64,000 nt of DNA, from positions 17,583,619-17,647,618 of the forward strand of contig OZ023182.1 of NCBI GenBank assembly GCA_963995505.1. The letters run 5' to 3'. A program made the position numbers and the translations under genes. The notes beneath the pieces were generated by a model. The model was not told where the DNA came from and ran no database searches. It was given only the letters and a program-made list of their open reading frames with translations. Every line of letters begins with the position of its first letter. Within the stretch, counting starts at the first letter, position 1. This document shows, in pieces, positions 49,791 through 60,878 of this stretch. This DNA comes from Hypericum androsaemum (lineage: Eukaryota > Streptophyta > Magnoliopsida > Malpighiales > Hypericaceae).

Positions 49791-50190
49791 CCTAAACAAA
49801 CACCCGAGATGTGATAGAATGCTTTCCTAATATAAATTCAGAACTCAAATACGTCGTTGTTTATAGTCGAGTACTATCAAATCTTATTACAAAGTAATTT
49901 TTTATTAATTTATTTTACATCCCTAAGATCTGAAATTAATATCTTCCCAAGTTTCTTCTGATTTAGGTTTTGAGAACCACTAAATTCTATTAATCACGGA
50001 AATGAGTACAACGAAATAAATTGACCAACTATAATTATCCAAGTACGTGTACGGGAATGCAGCTATGATCCCACGTCAGATCCTGTGGGTATAAACAATA
50101 CAAGTATCGAACGAGTCGAAGTGTCATCGGCTCCAACACTCAAAAAGCACCAAAAACCTCCGATGGAGACCAATTTCCCACGATCTTTCA
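49791..50190. other. Upstream region of the C4H gene
   Basis: AT-rich up to about 50100. No separate gene. The distal promoter of C4H probably lies here. Confidence 0.4.
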
Positions 50191-50193
50191 CTC

Positions 50194-50370
50194 ACCAACC
50201 TCCCTTCCTCACTTTCTAAAAAAATGGAAAAAAACTCCCCTCCTCACCTACCACCAGCCCAATCCAGAACAAACAAATCCCACCTCTCCTTCTCTTTTTC
50301 ATCCCAATCTCAACTCAACCACACCCACTACTCTCTCTCCTCCCCTCCATAGCCACATGCCCCACCTACT
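50194..50370 (+). promoter_or_regulatory. AC-element (MYB site) cluster of the C4H promoter
   Basis: ACCAACC at 50194-50200 (AC-II core), ACCTACC at 50246-50252 (AC-I) and ACCTACT at 50364-50370 (variant) lie 145-320 bp before the ATG. AC elements are the known binding sites of R2R3-MYB regulators of phenylpropanoid and lignin genes such as PAL, C4H and 4CL. Confidence 0.7.
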
Positions 50371-50439
50371 TAATGTTCCATCAACTCCAACCCACATTTA
50401 AAAAAATTAAAAAAAATAAAATAAACCCTTAAAAACGCT

Positions 50440-50446
50440 TATAAAG
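50440..50446 (+). promoter_or_regulatory. TATA box of the C4H gene
   Basis: TATAAAG lies 75 bp before the ATG at 50515, giving a leader of about 45 nt. Confidence 0.65.
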
Positions 50447-50514
50447 CCCAACTCAAACCACCCACCATTATAACACAACAAACAAACAACCTCCTTCTCT
50501 TCTCTTCTTTGAGA

Positions 50515-53418
50515 ATGGACCTCATCTTCCTGGAGAAGACCCTTCTGGGTCTGTTCTTCGCGGCGGTGGTGGCGGCCGTCGTGTCCACCATCCGCGGCAG
50601 GAAGTTCAAGCTCCCGCCGGGACCCCTCCCGGTCCCCGTCTTCGGGAACTGGCTGCAGGTCGGAGACGATCTGAACCACCGGAACCTCACCGACCTCGCG
50701 AAACGCTTCGGCCGGATCCTCCTCCTCCGGATGGGGCAGCGCAACCTCGTCGTCGTTTCCTCGCCGGAGCTGGCCAAGGAGGTGCTCCACACGCAGGGGG
50801 TGGAGTTCGGGTCCCGAACACGCAACGTGGTCTTCGACATCTTCACCGGGAAGGGACAAGACATGGTGTTCACCGTCTACGGCGAGCACTGGCGGAAGAT
50901 GCGAAGGATCATGACGGTGCCCTTCTTCACCAACAAGGTGGTGCAACAGTACAGAGGAGGGTGGGAGATGGAGGCCCAGGCGGTGGTCGACGACGTGAAG
51001 AAGAACCCGGAGGCCGCCACGAAGGGGGTGGTTCTCCGGCGACGTCTCCAGCTCATGATGTACAACAACATGTACCGGATCATGTTCGACCGGAGGTTCG
51101 AGAGTGAAGACGACCCGCTGTTCCAGAAGCTTCGGGTGTTGAACGGGGAGAGGAGTAGGTTGGCTCAGAGCTTCGAGTATAATTATGGAGATTTTATTCC
51201 CATATTGAGGCCTTTCCTTAGAGGGTATTTGAAGATTTGCAAAGAGGTCAAGGACCGGAGGTTGCAGCTCTTCAAGGACTACTTCGTCGATGAAAGGAAG
51301 TAAGTATTCATATTTTATTCGAATCTCGATTAGTTAGTTCGGATACTTTAGCTCTGCCGCACCTAGATTCTGAACACAAAATCTGGAAAAAAAAGATGAA
51401 ATAATAATTTATAAAAAATCTAAACGCAATTGAGATTATTTTTATTCAGTTTTTTTCAAAAGCTATATATATATTATTAAATGCCATGAAATATAAGTGT
51501 GTTATTTTCTTTACGTTACGTTAGATGTCGGAAAAAAAAATACTACACCATCGTATAGAAAAGATACCTCAATATTTTTTTTTGGTGAGATTTAAATTGT
51601 TTTCACAATTTCGGATTTTAGACGGTCATGGGATTCGATCCTCCCACCTCATGCTTAAGGACTGACACCGTATCCATCAGACCATACATGAGTTGGTAAA
51701 GATACCTCAATATTATATCCCCGGGAAAGTGGAAACCGGTGTCCTCTCAGTCGTCACATGTCTTAAAAGAAAGGTCAAAGTGGGTCACCGTATTTTTTTT
51801 TCTTTTCCCGTTTCTTTTCGGAAGGAATTTGGTCCTCCGGAAGTAAAACTTTGTTGAATTTCATGTTAATTATTTATAAACTAAGTAAAATGTATGGAGA
51901 TGCATGAATATAGTATTATCAGTACCTATTTAGCAGACCGACTGTTCCGTATTTACTTATATTATTATAAATTCAACTACCTTACTGCTTGGATTAAATG
52001 TCATTTATTTGGTGGCAGGAAACTGGCAAGCAGCACAAAGAGCATGAGCAACGACAGCCTGAAGTGCGCAATTGACCACATCTTGGACGCACAACAGAAG
52101 GGAGAAATCAACGAGGACAATGTTCTTTACATCGTGGAGAACATCAACGTCGCCGGTACGGTTTCTTTTGATTTGAAAATTAATTAAAGAAAATTAATTA
52201 AAGGGTCCCAAAGAGAGGAGATTAATTAATGGAAATCAAGTGCCCGTTTGGTGCGTTGTCGTTGTAACTTTTATCAATTAAAAGTAAAACGTTACGGTCA
52301 CAATAATTAAGTAGGAGAGTAACATTGATGCCACGGTTGATAAGTTTTTTTGGGTGGATAAGACAATTTTAGTAAACGTGTAACAATTTGTTGTCGTGTC
52401 GTGTGAATATTCAAACAGCCCCACTTAAAATATTGAGTCTAGAAGTTTTTTTGGTGAGAGGTTACAATATTTACAAGTGGACATGTGACTATTATTACTT
52501 GGTGCTGTCCGAGATTTGCAAATAATATCATAGGATAGTGCCAGAAAACGCCGAATGTCAATACGTAGTATCCAATCCAATCCAATCTTCCTAAATTGTC
52601 AGCATCATAATGGAATGAAATAAGTAACCAGATTGGAAGATTAGATGCCTATCCGCTTCCAGGAATTGCCACATTTATTTTTTCAATTTATGGTTGAATT
52701 CTACATGATTTTTTTTGAGGGATACATGATTTATTGAAAGATCGCATATTCTTCATTTTGTAACTTTTCACATTTTAATATGATTACACTAAAATGTTCA
52801 TTTTTTTTCTTCATTGTAACAGCAATTGAAACAACTTTATGGTCAATCGAATGGGCCATCGCGGAGCTTGTGAACCATCCGGAGATCCAAAGGAAGCTAC
52901 GCAACGAGCTGGACGCATCCCTCGGCGGGAACCCCATAACTGAGCCGGACACCGTCAAGCTACCCTACCTACAGGCAGTGATCAAGGAGACGCTCCGCCT
53001 CAGGATGGCGATCCCGCTCCTCGTCCCGCACATGAACCTCAACGACGCGAAGCTCGGGGGGTTCGACATCCCCGCGGAGAGCAAGATCCTCGTCAATGCG
53101 TGGTGGCTGGCGAACAACCCCGAGCAGTGGAAGAACCCGGAGGAGTTCAGGCCGGAGAGGTTCCTCGAGGAGGAGGCCAAGGTCGAGGCGAACGGGAACG
53201 ACTACAGGTATTTGCCCTTCGGCGTCGGGAGGAGGAGCTGCCCCGGAATCATCTTGGCATTGCCAATTCTTGGGGTTACTGTCGGGAGACTGGTACAGAA
53301 CTTCGAGCTGTCGCCGCCTTCAGGGCAGTCGAAGCTCGACACGACGGAGAAAGGTGGGCAGTTCAGCTTGCATATATTGAAGCACTCCACCATTGTTTGC
53401 AAGCCAAGATCTGTCTAA
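50515..53418 (+). CDS. C4H: Trans-cinnamate 4-monooxygenase (cinnamate 4-hydroxylase, CYP73A)
   Basis: Exons 50515-51299, 52019-52155 and 52823-53418 join in frame to give 505 aa, the standard C4H length. Seen: N-terminal membrane anchor [20 protein letters not shown], Pro-rich hinge [14 protein letters not shown]-helix AAIETT (307-312), ExxR as ETLR (363-366), PERF-type FRPERF, and heme loop [11 protein letters not shown] with the ligand at Cys447, the canonical position. Family knowledge: this ER-bound P450 turns trans-cinnamate into p-coumarate with NADPH and cytochrome P450 reductase, the second step of the phenylpropanoid pathway. The N-terminus fits class I C4H. The ATG at 50515 is chosen because [13 protein letters not shown] is the conserved start. 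Coding GC is far above the AT-rich introns. Intron 1 holds a SINE. AC elements upstream suggest MYB control. Confidence 0.97.
51577..51697 (-). mobile_element. SINE in intron 1 of C4H, 17-bp perfect TSD
   Basis: Flanked by AAAGATACCTCAATATT at 51560-51576 and 51698-51714. On the minus strand it reads ACCAACTCATGTATGGTCTG at the 5' end, has a box B (GGATCGAATCCC) and ends in an A-run. It is nearly identical to 14223-14345. Confidence 0.92.
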
Positions 53419-53964
53419 ATTTAAAACACTGGCATTCCAATTTAGTGATATGGTCGCCTCTCGCTTTTATCACCTTTTGTTTTGCTTGGTATTGGTGTAA
53501 TGCATGTCTCTATGAAATGATGATCTTGGGTTGGTTGGGAAAAAAACTGAGCCGTATATCATGTTATAAAATCTCATCTTTGAAATGTGTTACATTGTTT
53601 ACATTCTATGGAACGGTATACACCCGAATGACATTTGGCCTAATTGCAAAAGGTACAAATAGTAATTGACCGAAATTTGGGTTCAATCATTGACATGTAT
53701 AATTTAGTATATAAAATTATTTATAAAGCACATTGTCTCAAAAAATCTGTTGGACAGATGGATTCACATCTTTTACAATCAAGACAGTCCTCCGTTTTCA
53801 TGTCCACCAGTCGGAATAAACCAATCAAAAATTTTCGATCATGCTTGATGACGTCGAAGATTAATCTGTTTCTAAGTTTTCATAAAAACCTCTCAATGAC
53901 TTTTCCCCTTACCAAACCTAACCAACATGATAATGCTCACTCCAATGATTCATTCCCGCACTAA
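53419..53964. other. 3' flank of C4H
   Basis: Probable 3'UTR to about 53650, then AT-rich DNA. No gene seen. Confidence 0.45.
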
Positions 53965-54720
53965 AACAAGCCCAATTTCTACGAAGAGTTGTAGAAATTG
54001 GTAGAAGATCCGGCAAAGGGAGACAAATTTCGCTCCAACACATTGTTCGAATTCAAAAGAAAGCAAGGTCCTCTTTATAAAGAGTCCAAAAGAAACCTAA
54101 TCAGAACAAAACGCCAACTGCTAATAATACTAAAATAAGAAAAAGAGTCCTTATAAAACAATTGAAATAATAAGCTTCCTAAATTGGTGCCTTCCATCAC
54201 AAGAAATTGCCTAAACAGTTGCCTTCCAACGCAAAGAACGGTCGTTCCTGTCTAGGTAAAGTAACTTCATCTCCATCATTCTTCCCTCCTTCGAAACTAT
54301 TCGTCTTCGAATTGGAACCAGCTTCATCTCCAAACGAATCATCCCCCGCAGAAGGAATCAAATGCTTGATGCTGAACACGTCGGAAGTGCGAATGTGGCT
54401 GGGGAGTCGCAAGTGATAGACATTGGGATTGATCTTTTCCATGACCTCTAATGGACCAATCATACAAGATGACAGCTTGTTGTACTCGTGAGCGGGAAAA
54501 CGATCCTTTGTCAAGACATCCCGCATAAAATCCCCGACATCAAATTGGAGGTCTCGGTGATGAATATCAGCTGCCATCTTATATCGTTCATTTGCATGTT
54601 TGAGCCGAACCCGTGTAGCCTGGTGGACCTGTTGGGGGTCGAAAATCATATCAGCAGCATGTTTATTGTCCGTCGCAGCGGCGGGCAGCAACACCAAGTT
54701 GATCATCTACTAGTTGTAAG
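53965..54720 (-). pseudogene. Ty3/gypsy polyprotein C-terminal fragment and adjoining LTR piece
   Basis: A 169-aa minus frame (54706-54197) has the gypsy integrase C-terminal region: RVRLKHANERYKMAADIHHR, FDVGDF, KLSSCMIGPLEVMEKINPNV and YHLRLPSHIRTSDVFSIKHL. It is cut off at its N-terminal side, with no reverse transcriptase or integrase core. Downstream in the minus direction (54190-53965) is what may be part of its LTR, with CTCTTTATAAAG at about 54070. Confidence 0.8.
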
Positions 54721-54879
54721 ATAACGAGAAGAACCTCATACAAATATGGTAAAAAAAAATGTATTAGATTTATTACATGTATTGAGAACTTTTAATTATT
54801 TCAATATAGATAAAAAAAATCACCATGTATGAACATGAGATATTTTTCATGTATCACATTTATTACTTGTTTTTTATTA

Positions 54880-55984
54880 GGGCAAACTACTCTTAGACCC
54901 CTGGTGTTTGATATATTTAATGCTCGCCTTCTTATATTCTGATAATCGATTAAAAACTCCCCGAAATTTAGTTTTATTATATTCTCGGGTCTCTGGCTGA
55001 TGTCAGCGATCAATATTATTATTTTTTAATTATAAAAAGATTATTTTACCCTCAGCTTCATCCTCAACCTCAATTCATCTTCAAACCTTCGAACCTTCAA
55101 AATTAACAGCAACCTCGGATGGAACTAGTCCCTTTCTTCGCGTCCGGCTAGCCGGAACCTCGTACCGTCCATGAGATCCCTCCGCCGACAACCAAAATCA
55201 ACCAACAAAATCTGAACCCCAGAATCAACTCCCATCCTAACCCCTTTAGACGAGAACCACAAGCAAGCTCCATCAAAAGTTGAAATCGACGAAGCCCACA
55301 ACACATCCAAATTTTGGGTTTTTTGATCCAACAACAACAAAACCCTAACTTTACTGTCAACAATATAAATTCACAAATGCCCACAACAAATTAACCCGAG
55401 AATAACCAGAGATGGGAGTAAACGAAGCTCAACGACATTGAAATTGATGGTGCTTCTCCATTCAAGTGCTGGTCAAGCCCAACCCCGTCGACGGTGCTTT
55501 TTGAAGTCGACGGTGCTTCTCCGTTCAAGTGCTCATTAAGCTCCTCGTAATCCATTGAGGCTATGGGTTTTTGTTTTGCGGAAATCTGGAAAGAGAGAGC
55601 TTTAGATTTTTTGTTTGATTGGTACTTAGGGTTCCAGTTTTAAACGAAGGAGAGGTTTCATGGAGGGAGAGAAATCTGGGAATGAAGCTTCTTGGTTTAG
55701 GGCACATAATATTAGGGTACGGAGGGAGGAAAAAAGGGATGGATAGATAGATTAGGATGGATAAAAGTTTGAAGGTTTGAATATTCGATCGAAGGTTTGA
55801 AGGTTTGAAGATGAAGTTGAGGGTAAAATAGTCTTTTTATAATTAAAAAAATAATAAAATTGATTGTTAATATTAATGAGGGGTCTGAAAGTATAATAAA
55901 ATTAAACTTCGGAAAGTTATTAATCGATTATTGGAGACCGAACTTTAAATATACCAAACACTGAGGCCTGAGAGTAATTTGTCC
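54880..55984. mobile_element. Mutator-like long-TIR element (family B), 1105 bp, perfect 9-bp TSD
   Basis: TTTTTATTA flanks both ends (54871-54879 and 55985-55993). Ends are GGGCAAACTACTCTTAGACC and CTGAGAGTAATTTGTCC. The arms of about 220 bp share TTTAATTATAAAAAGA and its inverse and TCAACCTTCAAACCTTCGAA-like words. The core (55090-55700) has unrecognised short frames; AGTCGACGGTGCTTCTCCGT repeats a nearby sequence. No transposase. Confidence 0.92.
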
Positions 55985-56140
55985 TTTTTATTATCGATGA
56001 AAATTTATCTATTAATTTATTAGTCAAAATCAATTGAATTTTAATTACTTGTATTTTAAATACTTGCGGTTGATAAAAGTGGTAGATCGTTAGATACAAA
56101 AGATATTCATTATATATTAATTTAGATTGTGAGGTTCAAT

Positions 56141-57973
56141 CTAAGGCACTATTCTCTTCTCTAAGGTTTTTGAGAGAAGTCTTTTTAACCTCAAACTTAT
56201 CTTGCTCATCTTTGGTATGGCCTCGGGTCTTAAGGTCAACTTGGAAAAGACTATTATTATTCCAATCAATGTGTATGTCACTGTGACTGCGACGCTAGCT
56301 CGCAAGTGGGGATGTAGCTGTGACTCTCTCCCTATCAATTATTTGGGGTTGTCGATCGGGGAGAATATGCGGCTCCAATCTTGTTGGAACCCCGTCCTCG
56401 AGGCCATTGATAGACGTTTGGGTTCGTGGAAAGGAATTTTACTCTCCTTTGGTGGGCGTGTGACGTTGATTAAGTCTGTCCTCTCTTGTCTTCCTATCTA
56501 CTACCTCTCTTTGTTTAAGCTTCCTGTTGGCATTGCCAATAAGATTGAGAAACGAATGCGACGCTTCCTCTGGTCAGGTGATGTTGAGATCTCGAAGGCC
56601 TCTATGATTAAATGGGAGGTGGTTTGCAGGCCAAAGGATATGGGCGGTTTGGGCTTTGAGTCTATGTCTTTCCTAAATCAATCTTTGTTGCTCAAATAGA
56701 TTTGGAAGTTCTGTAGTAATGAGGAATCGCAGTGGGTGAAAGTTGTGGCAGGCATCCACTCTTTTCATCGTTCCTCTTACATCTCAATCCCCAGGGGGTC
56801 CCTGGGTAGCAATTGGGAGTCCATTGCTTCGGTCGCATTACGTGGTGAGGTGTTGCGGAATGATTTCATGGATGGTGTTGAGCTGCGGCTTGGTGATGGT
56901 AAAAGGTGGTTCTCTTGGGATGACTTATGGGCCGATAACCAAAGTCTTAGGGAGCGTTTTGGTCGACTTCATATGCTTTTTCAACAACAAAATGCGAGGG
57001 TCTTCGAGTGTGGAACTTGGTTGGAGCATGTATGGTCATGGAATCTAATTTGGAGACGGCCTCTTCGTGTTTTTGAGGAAGAACTGTTGGAAAGTCTCAT
57101 GGAGGCATTGACTGTCACCAGTGTTCTTTTCGGCTCTAGAGATGTGTTAAGATGGAGATGGGATGTTAGTGGCTTCTCGGCAAGGACTTGGCGAAGACAT
57201 GTTAGGGAGCTCACGTTCGTCCCTTCTCCTAAGATCGTTGAGCTGCAGAAGTTCTGGTCTTGATCGATTCCGTTGAAGGTGGAATACTTCTTGTGGTTGG
57301 CAATTCAAAGCAAGATCCAGACAAGAGATGTGCTGATTCGTATGAGGAGAATCCAGGCGTGGGAGGCGTTGCGCCCTTTCTGTTTGGACTCCGATGAGAC
57401 GGCAACTCATCTTTTTCTCCATTGCCCCATTTCCGGAGCTATTTGGGATTATTTTGTGGACCGATCTGGCTTTGTTTGGGCCGGTTTCCTTTCGATTGAT
57501 TTGGGGCTCTCCACTTGGTGTGGGTTGTCTAGTGGCGGTATGTTCAGGAAGGTTTGGTTTTCATTGTTTGGTGCTATCATGTAGAATTTATGGATTCATC
57601 GGAATAAGATAATTTTTGAAGAAAAGCAATGCGACCTTGAGCTCCTCAAGCATACTATCTTCTTTCGAACCCGTGAGTGGGTATTTTGGTTAAGAACGTT
57701 GAAGGACATTGGCAATCAAGAACTCGACTTGCTCTGGGATTCTCTCCATGTCAGGTAACATTGACCTTGGGCTAGTTTAGGATCGTTTGTAAATAGCGAG
57801 ATTTGCTCGCTTTTGTTTCCGCGAAGTGTTTTTTCATTTGGTGGGGGGTCTGTATTTTGGTTTGGTGTTTTCTGTTTGGGTGTTGGGTTGTCTTTTTGGT
57901 TCTTGGTAGTTGTGTTTGCTGCTGGTTTTGTTCTGTTGTTTTTTTGTTGGTTTCTCGGTTCTTAATACAAATT
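56141..57973 (+). mobile_element. 5'-truncated L1-type LINE, 5' portion (interrupted by an LTR element)
   Basis: Begins right after the TSD AGATTGTGAGGTTCAAT (56124-56140); the matching copy is at 61711-61727, beyond an A-run. The body is the C-terminal half of a plant L1 ORF2 and its 3'UTR. The LINE is split at 57973 by the LTR element at 57974-61687 and resumes at 61693. Confidence 0.93.
56202..57761 (+). pseudogene. LINE ORF2 C-terminal part (RT end and zf-RVT), with premature stops
   Basis: One frame reads through GLKVNLEKTIIIPINVYVTV, INYLGLSIGENMRLQSCWNP, RLGSWKGILLSFGGRVTLIK, then FLWSGDVEISKASMIKWEVV and the zf-RVT region (VEYFLWLAIQSKIQTRDVLI, DETATHLFLHCPISGAIWDY). Stops at 56697-56699, 57261-57263 and 57582-57584 interrupt it, so it cannot encode a functional reverse transcriptase. 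The catalytic RT core is missing through 5' truncation. Confidence 0.9.
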
Positions 57974-58786
57974 TGTTGGAGCGGAAAATTAATTTTCGGA
58001 TTTATTTGACCATGTCTCAGTAAAATAGACGTATCTTCCTACTCGTATATCCGATTGATACAATTCTAAAGGAAACAAAAAGATAAAATATGGATCTAGA
58101 ACTTTCTAGTTTATAACTTCTCCAAATTCGGTACAGAAGGAGGTCAGACTTAGGTCAGAACTTTCGGGAGTAGATTTTCTCCTTATTAGGCCGCGGATCT
58201 GCTGAACCTATTTTGGTATAAATACCGTAACTTTCTTCTCAAGTATTGGATTGATACGATTCTAAAAGTCACAGAAGGAAAAGACAAAGATATATAACTT
58301 TGTTGTTTATGACTTTTCTAAATTCAGCACGAAAAAGGGTCAAATATGGGTTGGAATTTTTGGACAGTTTAAGTTTTCCTTATTAGGCCGAGGCTATGTT
58401 AAATTTTCCTATTTGAAAACGGCCTAGGGTTTTTCTATGGGGCTGGGGTCAGCTTATCTATATAAGGAGAGTTAGGTACAGGCATGAAGAAACCCACAAA
58501 TAATACATCAAATTTTAGCTTCATAGCTTTTATCATAGCTTTTATCTTATGTAGCCTCTAGTTCTTATCTTTATATTTTTCTCTTCCCCTTCTCCCCCAT
58601 ATGTTCAATAAAGTTCTTGCTTTTCTACCAATTCTTTTCTCTTCTATCTATTCTAATCTTTATCTTCTCTTCTCTTTTCCCATATTTCTTCTATTTCTCC
58701 CTTTCGTTCGAATCACTCTTGGGACGACCACTCCAGACCCGTTCTAAAGATCATTTCTGACGTTCTATCACAATTTATTTGCAATA
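57974..58786 (+). mobile_element. 5' LTR of the nested retrotransposon
   Basis: TGTTGGAGCGGAAAATTAAT at the start, TTATTTGCAATA at the end, 813 bp. Contains TATA at CTATATAAGGAGAG (about 58457). It differs from the 3' LTR at scattered positions. Confidence 0.92.
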
Positions 58787-59329
58787 TTATTTTTGGCACG
58801 CTCAGTGGGACTAAGGAGGGCGTCTGAGAAGAGTGATTGTTGCATCAAAATACACGAGTTTCTACATACAGTTTCGAGTCCTTCCTTAAAAGGGACAAAA
58901 CTGGTCAAAGGTTGTACTGAAAGAAGACATCCAGCGAGGTCAGTTGGCTTTGGAGAGTGTTCCGGCCCTTTTTGGAGCCGAATCTGAAAGAAGTTTTCTT
59001 CACCAAAATTAAAGATTATTGTTTTCTCTTTCTGTGGATACTAAGAATGCTGAAATCAGAGTTTGTACCAGAAAGATAAGACCAAAACACTAAAGACTGA
59101 TCGATCTGTATGATTGAGAAGTCCAGTCGGCTTTGGACGACATTTTAGTCTTTTTTTCGGCCGAATTAGGAGATGGCTATTTCAAGAAAAATTGAAGATC
59201 TATCTCTCAGCTTTCCAAATACATCAAGATCGCTTTAATTAGAGTTCGGACGGAAAAGATACAACTAAAATACCAAAGATTGGTCATTCTGCAGGCTGAT
59301 TATGAATTTTTGATTTATCTTGTCAAATC

Positions 59330-60559
59330 ATGATCAGTTATGAGGGATTTATGGGGAGCAATGATAATTATGAGAGATGGTACATTTTTATGCAAATGAG
59401 GAAAATTACGGAGGACTATGCAAAATTAACAGAGGAAGTTAGTGCTAAACTCCGAGCAATGAGATACAATCTCTTAAAGAATGAGAATTCAGGGACTACA
59501 TCAGTAATTGAGGAAGCATCAAGTGGTGTATGCAAAGTTGAGGACCAAATAGTTTCTGAATCTCGCAATTTTGAGACAAGTATTGAGACGGTCGAACATG
59601 AATCGACCGAATATACACAATCTTCTTTCCTTATTGAAGAAGTCGAACAGACGACTAGTCCACAGTTGGCCGACACCACGGCCATCGAGCCTACAAGGCC
59701 CACATTTGAGGAAAAGGAAGAGCCATGCCCGACACAAGTCTCATTGGCAACTGAGATAACCCTAAGTGCTGTATCAAATACAAAAGGCATTATAGGGCCT
59801 CCGCCGGCTAAGAGAATCTTCGGGCCTTCACCAGCAAAGGGAATTTTAGGGCCACCGCCGAATCACCTGTTGCGGAGATCCGAGTTACTCTTTGTTCCAC
59901 GAGTAGTGAGCCACCTTCGCTTGCCCAATTTTATCCCAACTCAACGGAAAGACACAGGGGGCCAAGTCTACAGTCAAAATTCAATCTCACCCGGGGGGCA
60001 TGAAGAGTGCTGCAATATTGTAGTCAAAGCTCCTACATTGGCCAAAATTATCCCGGCCAAAAGGCAAGACGTGCTCATGACAAAGAAGGTGAAGGATGAT
60101 AAAGTCAAGTGTTCAACTCCTCCTCAACCAAGCAAGAGTACGGTGAAGCAACAACCTAATAGGCCAGCTCAACCTCGGCCATCAAAGGTTTCAAATTACA
60201 GGGAATGTCCTCAAGTCACATGGTCAAAATCGGCCAGCAACAAAAAAAGGGCGCCTGAGTACGCATGGGTTAAGAGAGACGTGGTCACTCGATTGGCGAC
60301 CGAGCAAGGAGTTCTCCAGGGAAAGAAACCCTTCAAGGTTTGGGTGCCTAAGGAAGAACTTTTGCGGTCTAAGAAACAACCATGTGAGACACGACCCACA
60401 AAGAGTGATTCACCTACAAGGTCACCGAGTTATCATACGAAGCCTGTGCGAAAGGAGATGCCAAAAAAGCCAAACCCACACTCGGGGGGCAAGTGTCCGG
60501 AGTCTCATCGACTAACTCTCACGAAGACTCAACGAAGAAGGTTGGAGCAAAAAATTTAA
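59330..60559 (+). CDS. Internal ORF of the nested LTR element, unrecognised (409 aa)
   Basis: A 409-aa frame opening at ATG 59330. No gag, protease or polymerase domain is recognised. The N-terminal 60 residues are weakly helical (KITEDYAKLTEEVSAKLRAM), the middle is acidic with a short repeat GPPPAKRIFGPSPAKGILGP, and the C-terminal 150 residues are very basic and Pro/Ser-rich (KKEL..RSKKQP, RLTLTKTQRRRLEQKI). The closing KTQRRR motif resembles short basic motifs found between gag and protease in some plant gypsy-like elements, from memory only. A nucleic-acid-binding role is possible from charge alone. Confidence 0.55.
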   Translation: MISYEGFMGSNDNYERWYIFMQMRKITEDYAKLTEEVSAKLRAMRYNLLKNENSGTTSVIEEASSGVCKVEDQIVSESRNFETSIETVEHESTEYTQSSFLIEEVEQTTSPQLADTTAIEPTRPTFEEKEEPCPTQVSLATEITLSAVSNTKGIIGPPPAKRIFGPSPAKGILGPPPNHLLRRSELLFVPRVVSHLRLPNFIPTQRKDTGGQVYSQNSISPGGHEECCNIVVKAPTLAKIIPAKRQDVLMTKKVKDDKVKCSTPPQPSKSTVKQQPNRPAQPRPSKVSNYRECPQVTWSKSASNKKRAPEYAWVKRDVVTRLATEQGVLQGKKPFKVWVPKEELLRSKKQPCETRPTKSDSPTRSPSYHTKPVRKEMPKKPNPHSGGKCPESHRLTLTKTQRRRLEQKI

Positions 60560-60878
60560 AAGCAAAGGAAAAAGCTTAGAGACCTTCAACAACAATTGTA
60601 TGGTCATTTTGATGAAGGACATAGAGCTCCCACTCAACCATGTAGGCCTAAATCAAGTTTTTGCGAGAAAGCCGTGAGCACACGGATATCTCGAGATGAG
60701 TGATCAACTACACGCCTACAATGGCTAGGTCTCGACCGGTTTGATGGTACATTCTCCACAAATTTACGGTCTTGCCTTAGCCGGTTATTTTTTGAGTGGA
60801 GTTAATTTTTCGCGTATTCAAAGACGGATACACGTCAACGCTTTTCCTAGCGTCAAAACATTGACGTGTGGGGGGCAT

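Noticed and set aside
50407..50946. 179-aa minus-strand frame opposite C4H exon 1
   Set aside because: Antisense shadow of a high-GC exon; no domain and no start context.
53096..53669. Two long alternative frames over C4H exon 3 (94 and 189 aa)
   Set aside because: They are shadows of the GC-rich C4H coding frame, which carries all P450 motifs.
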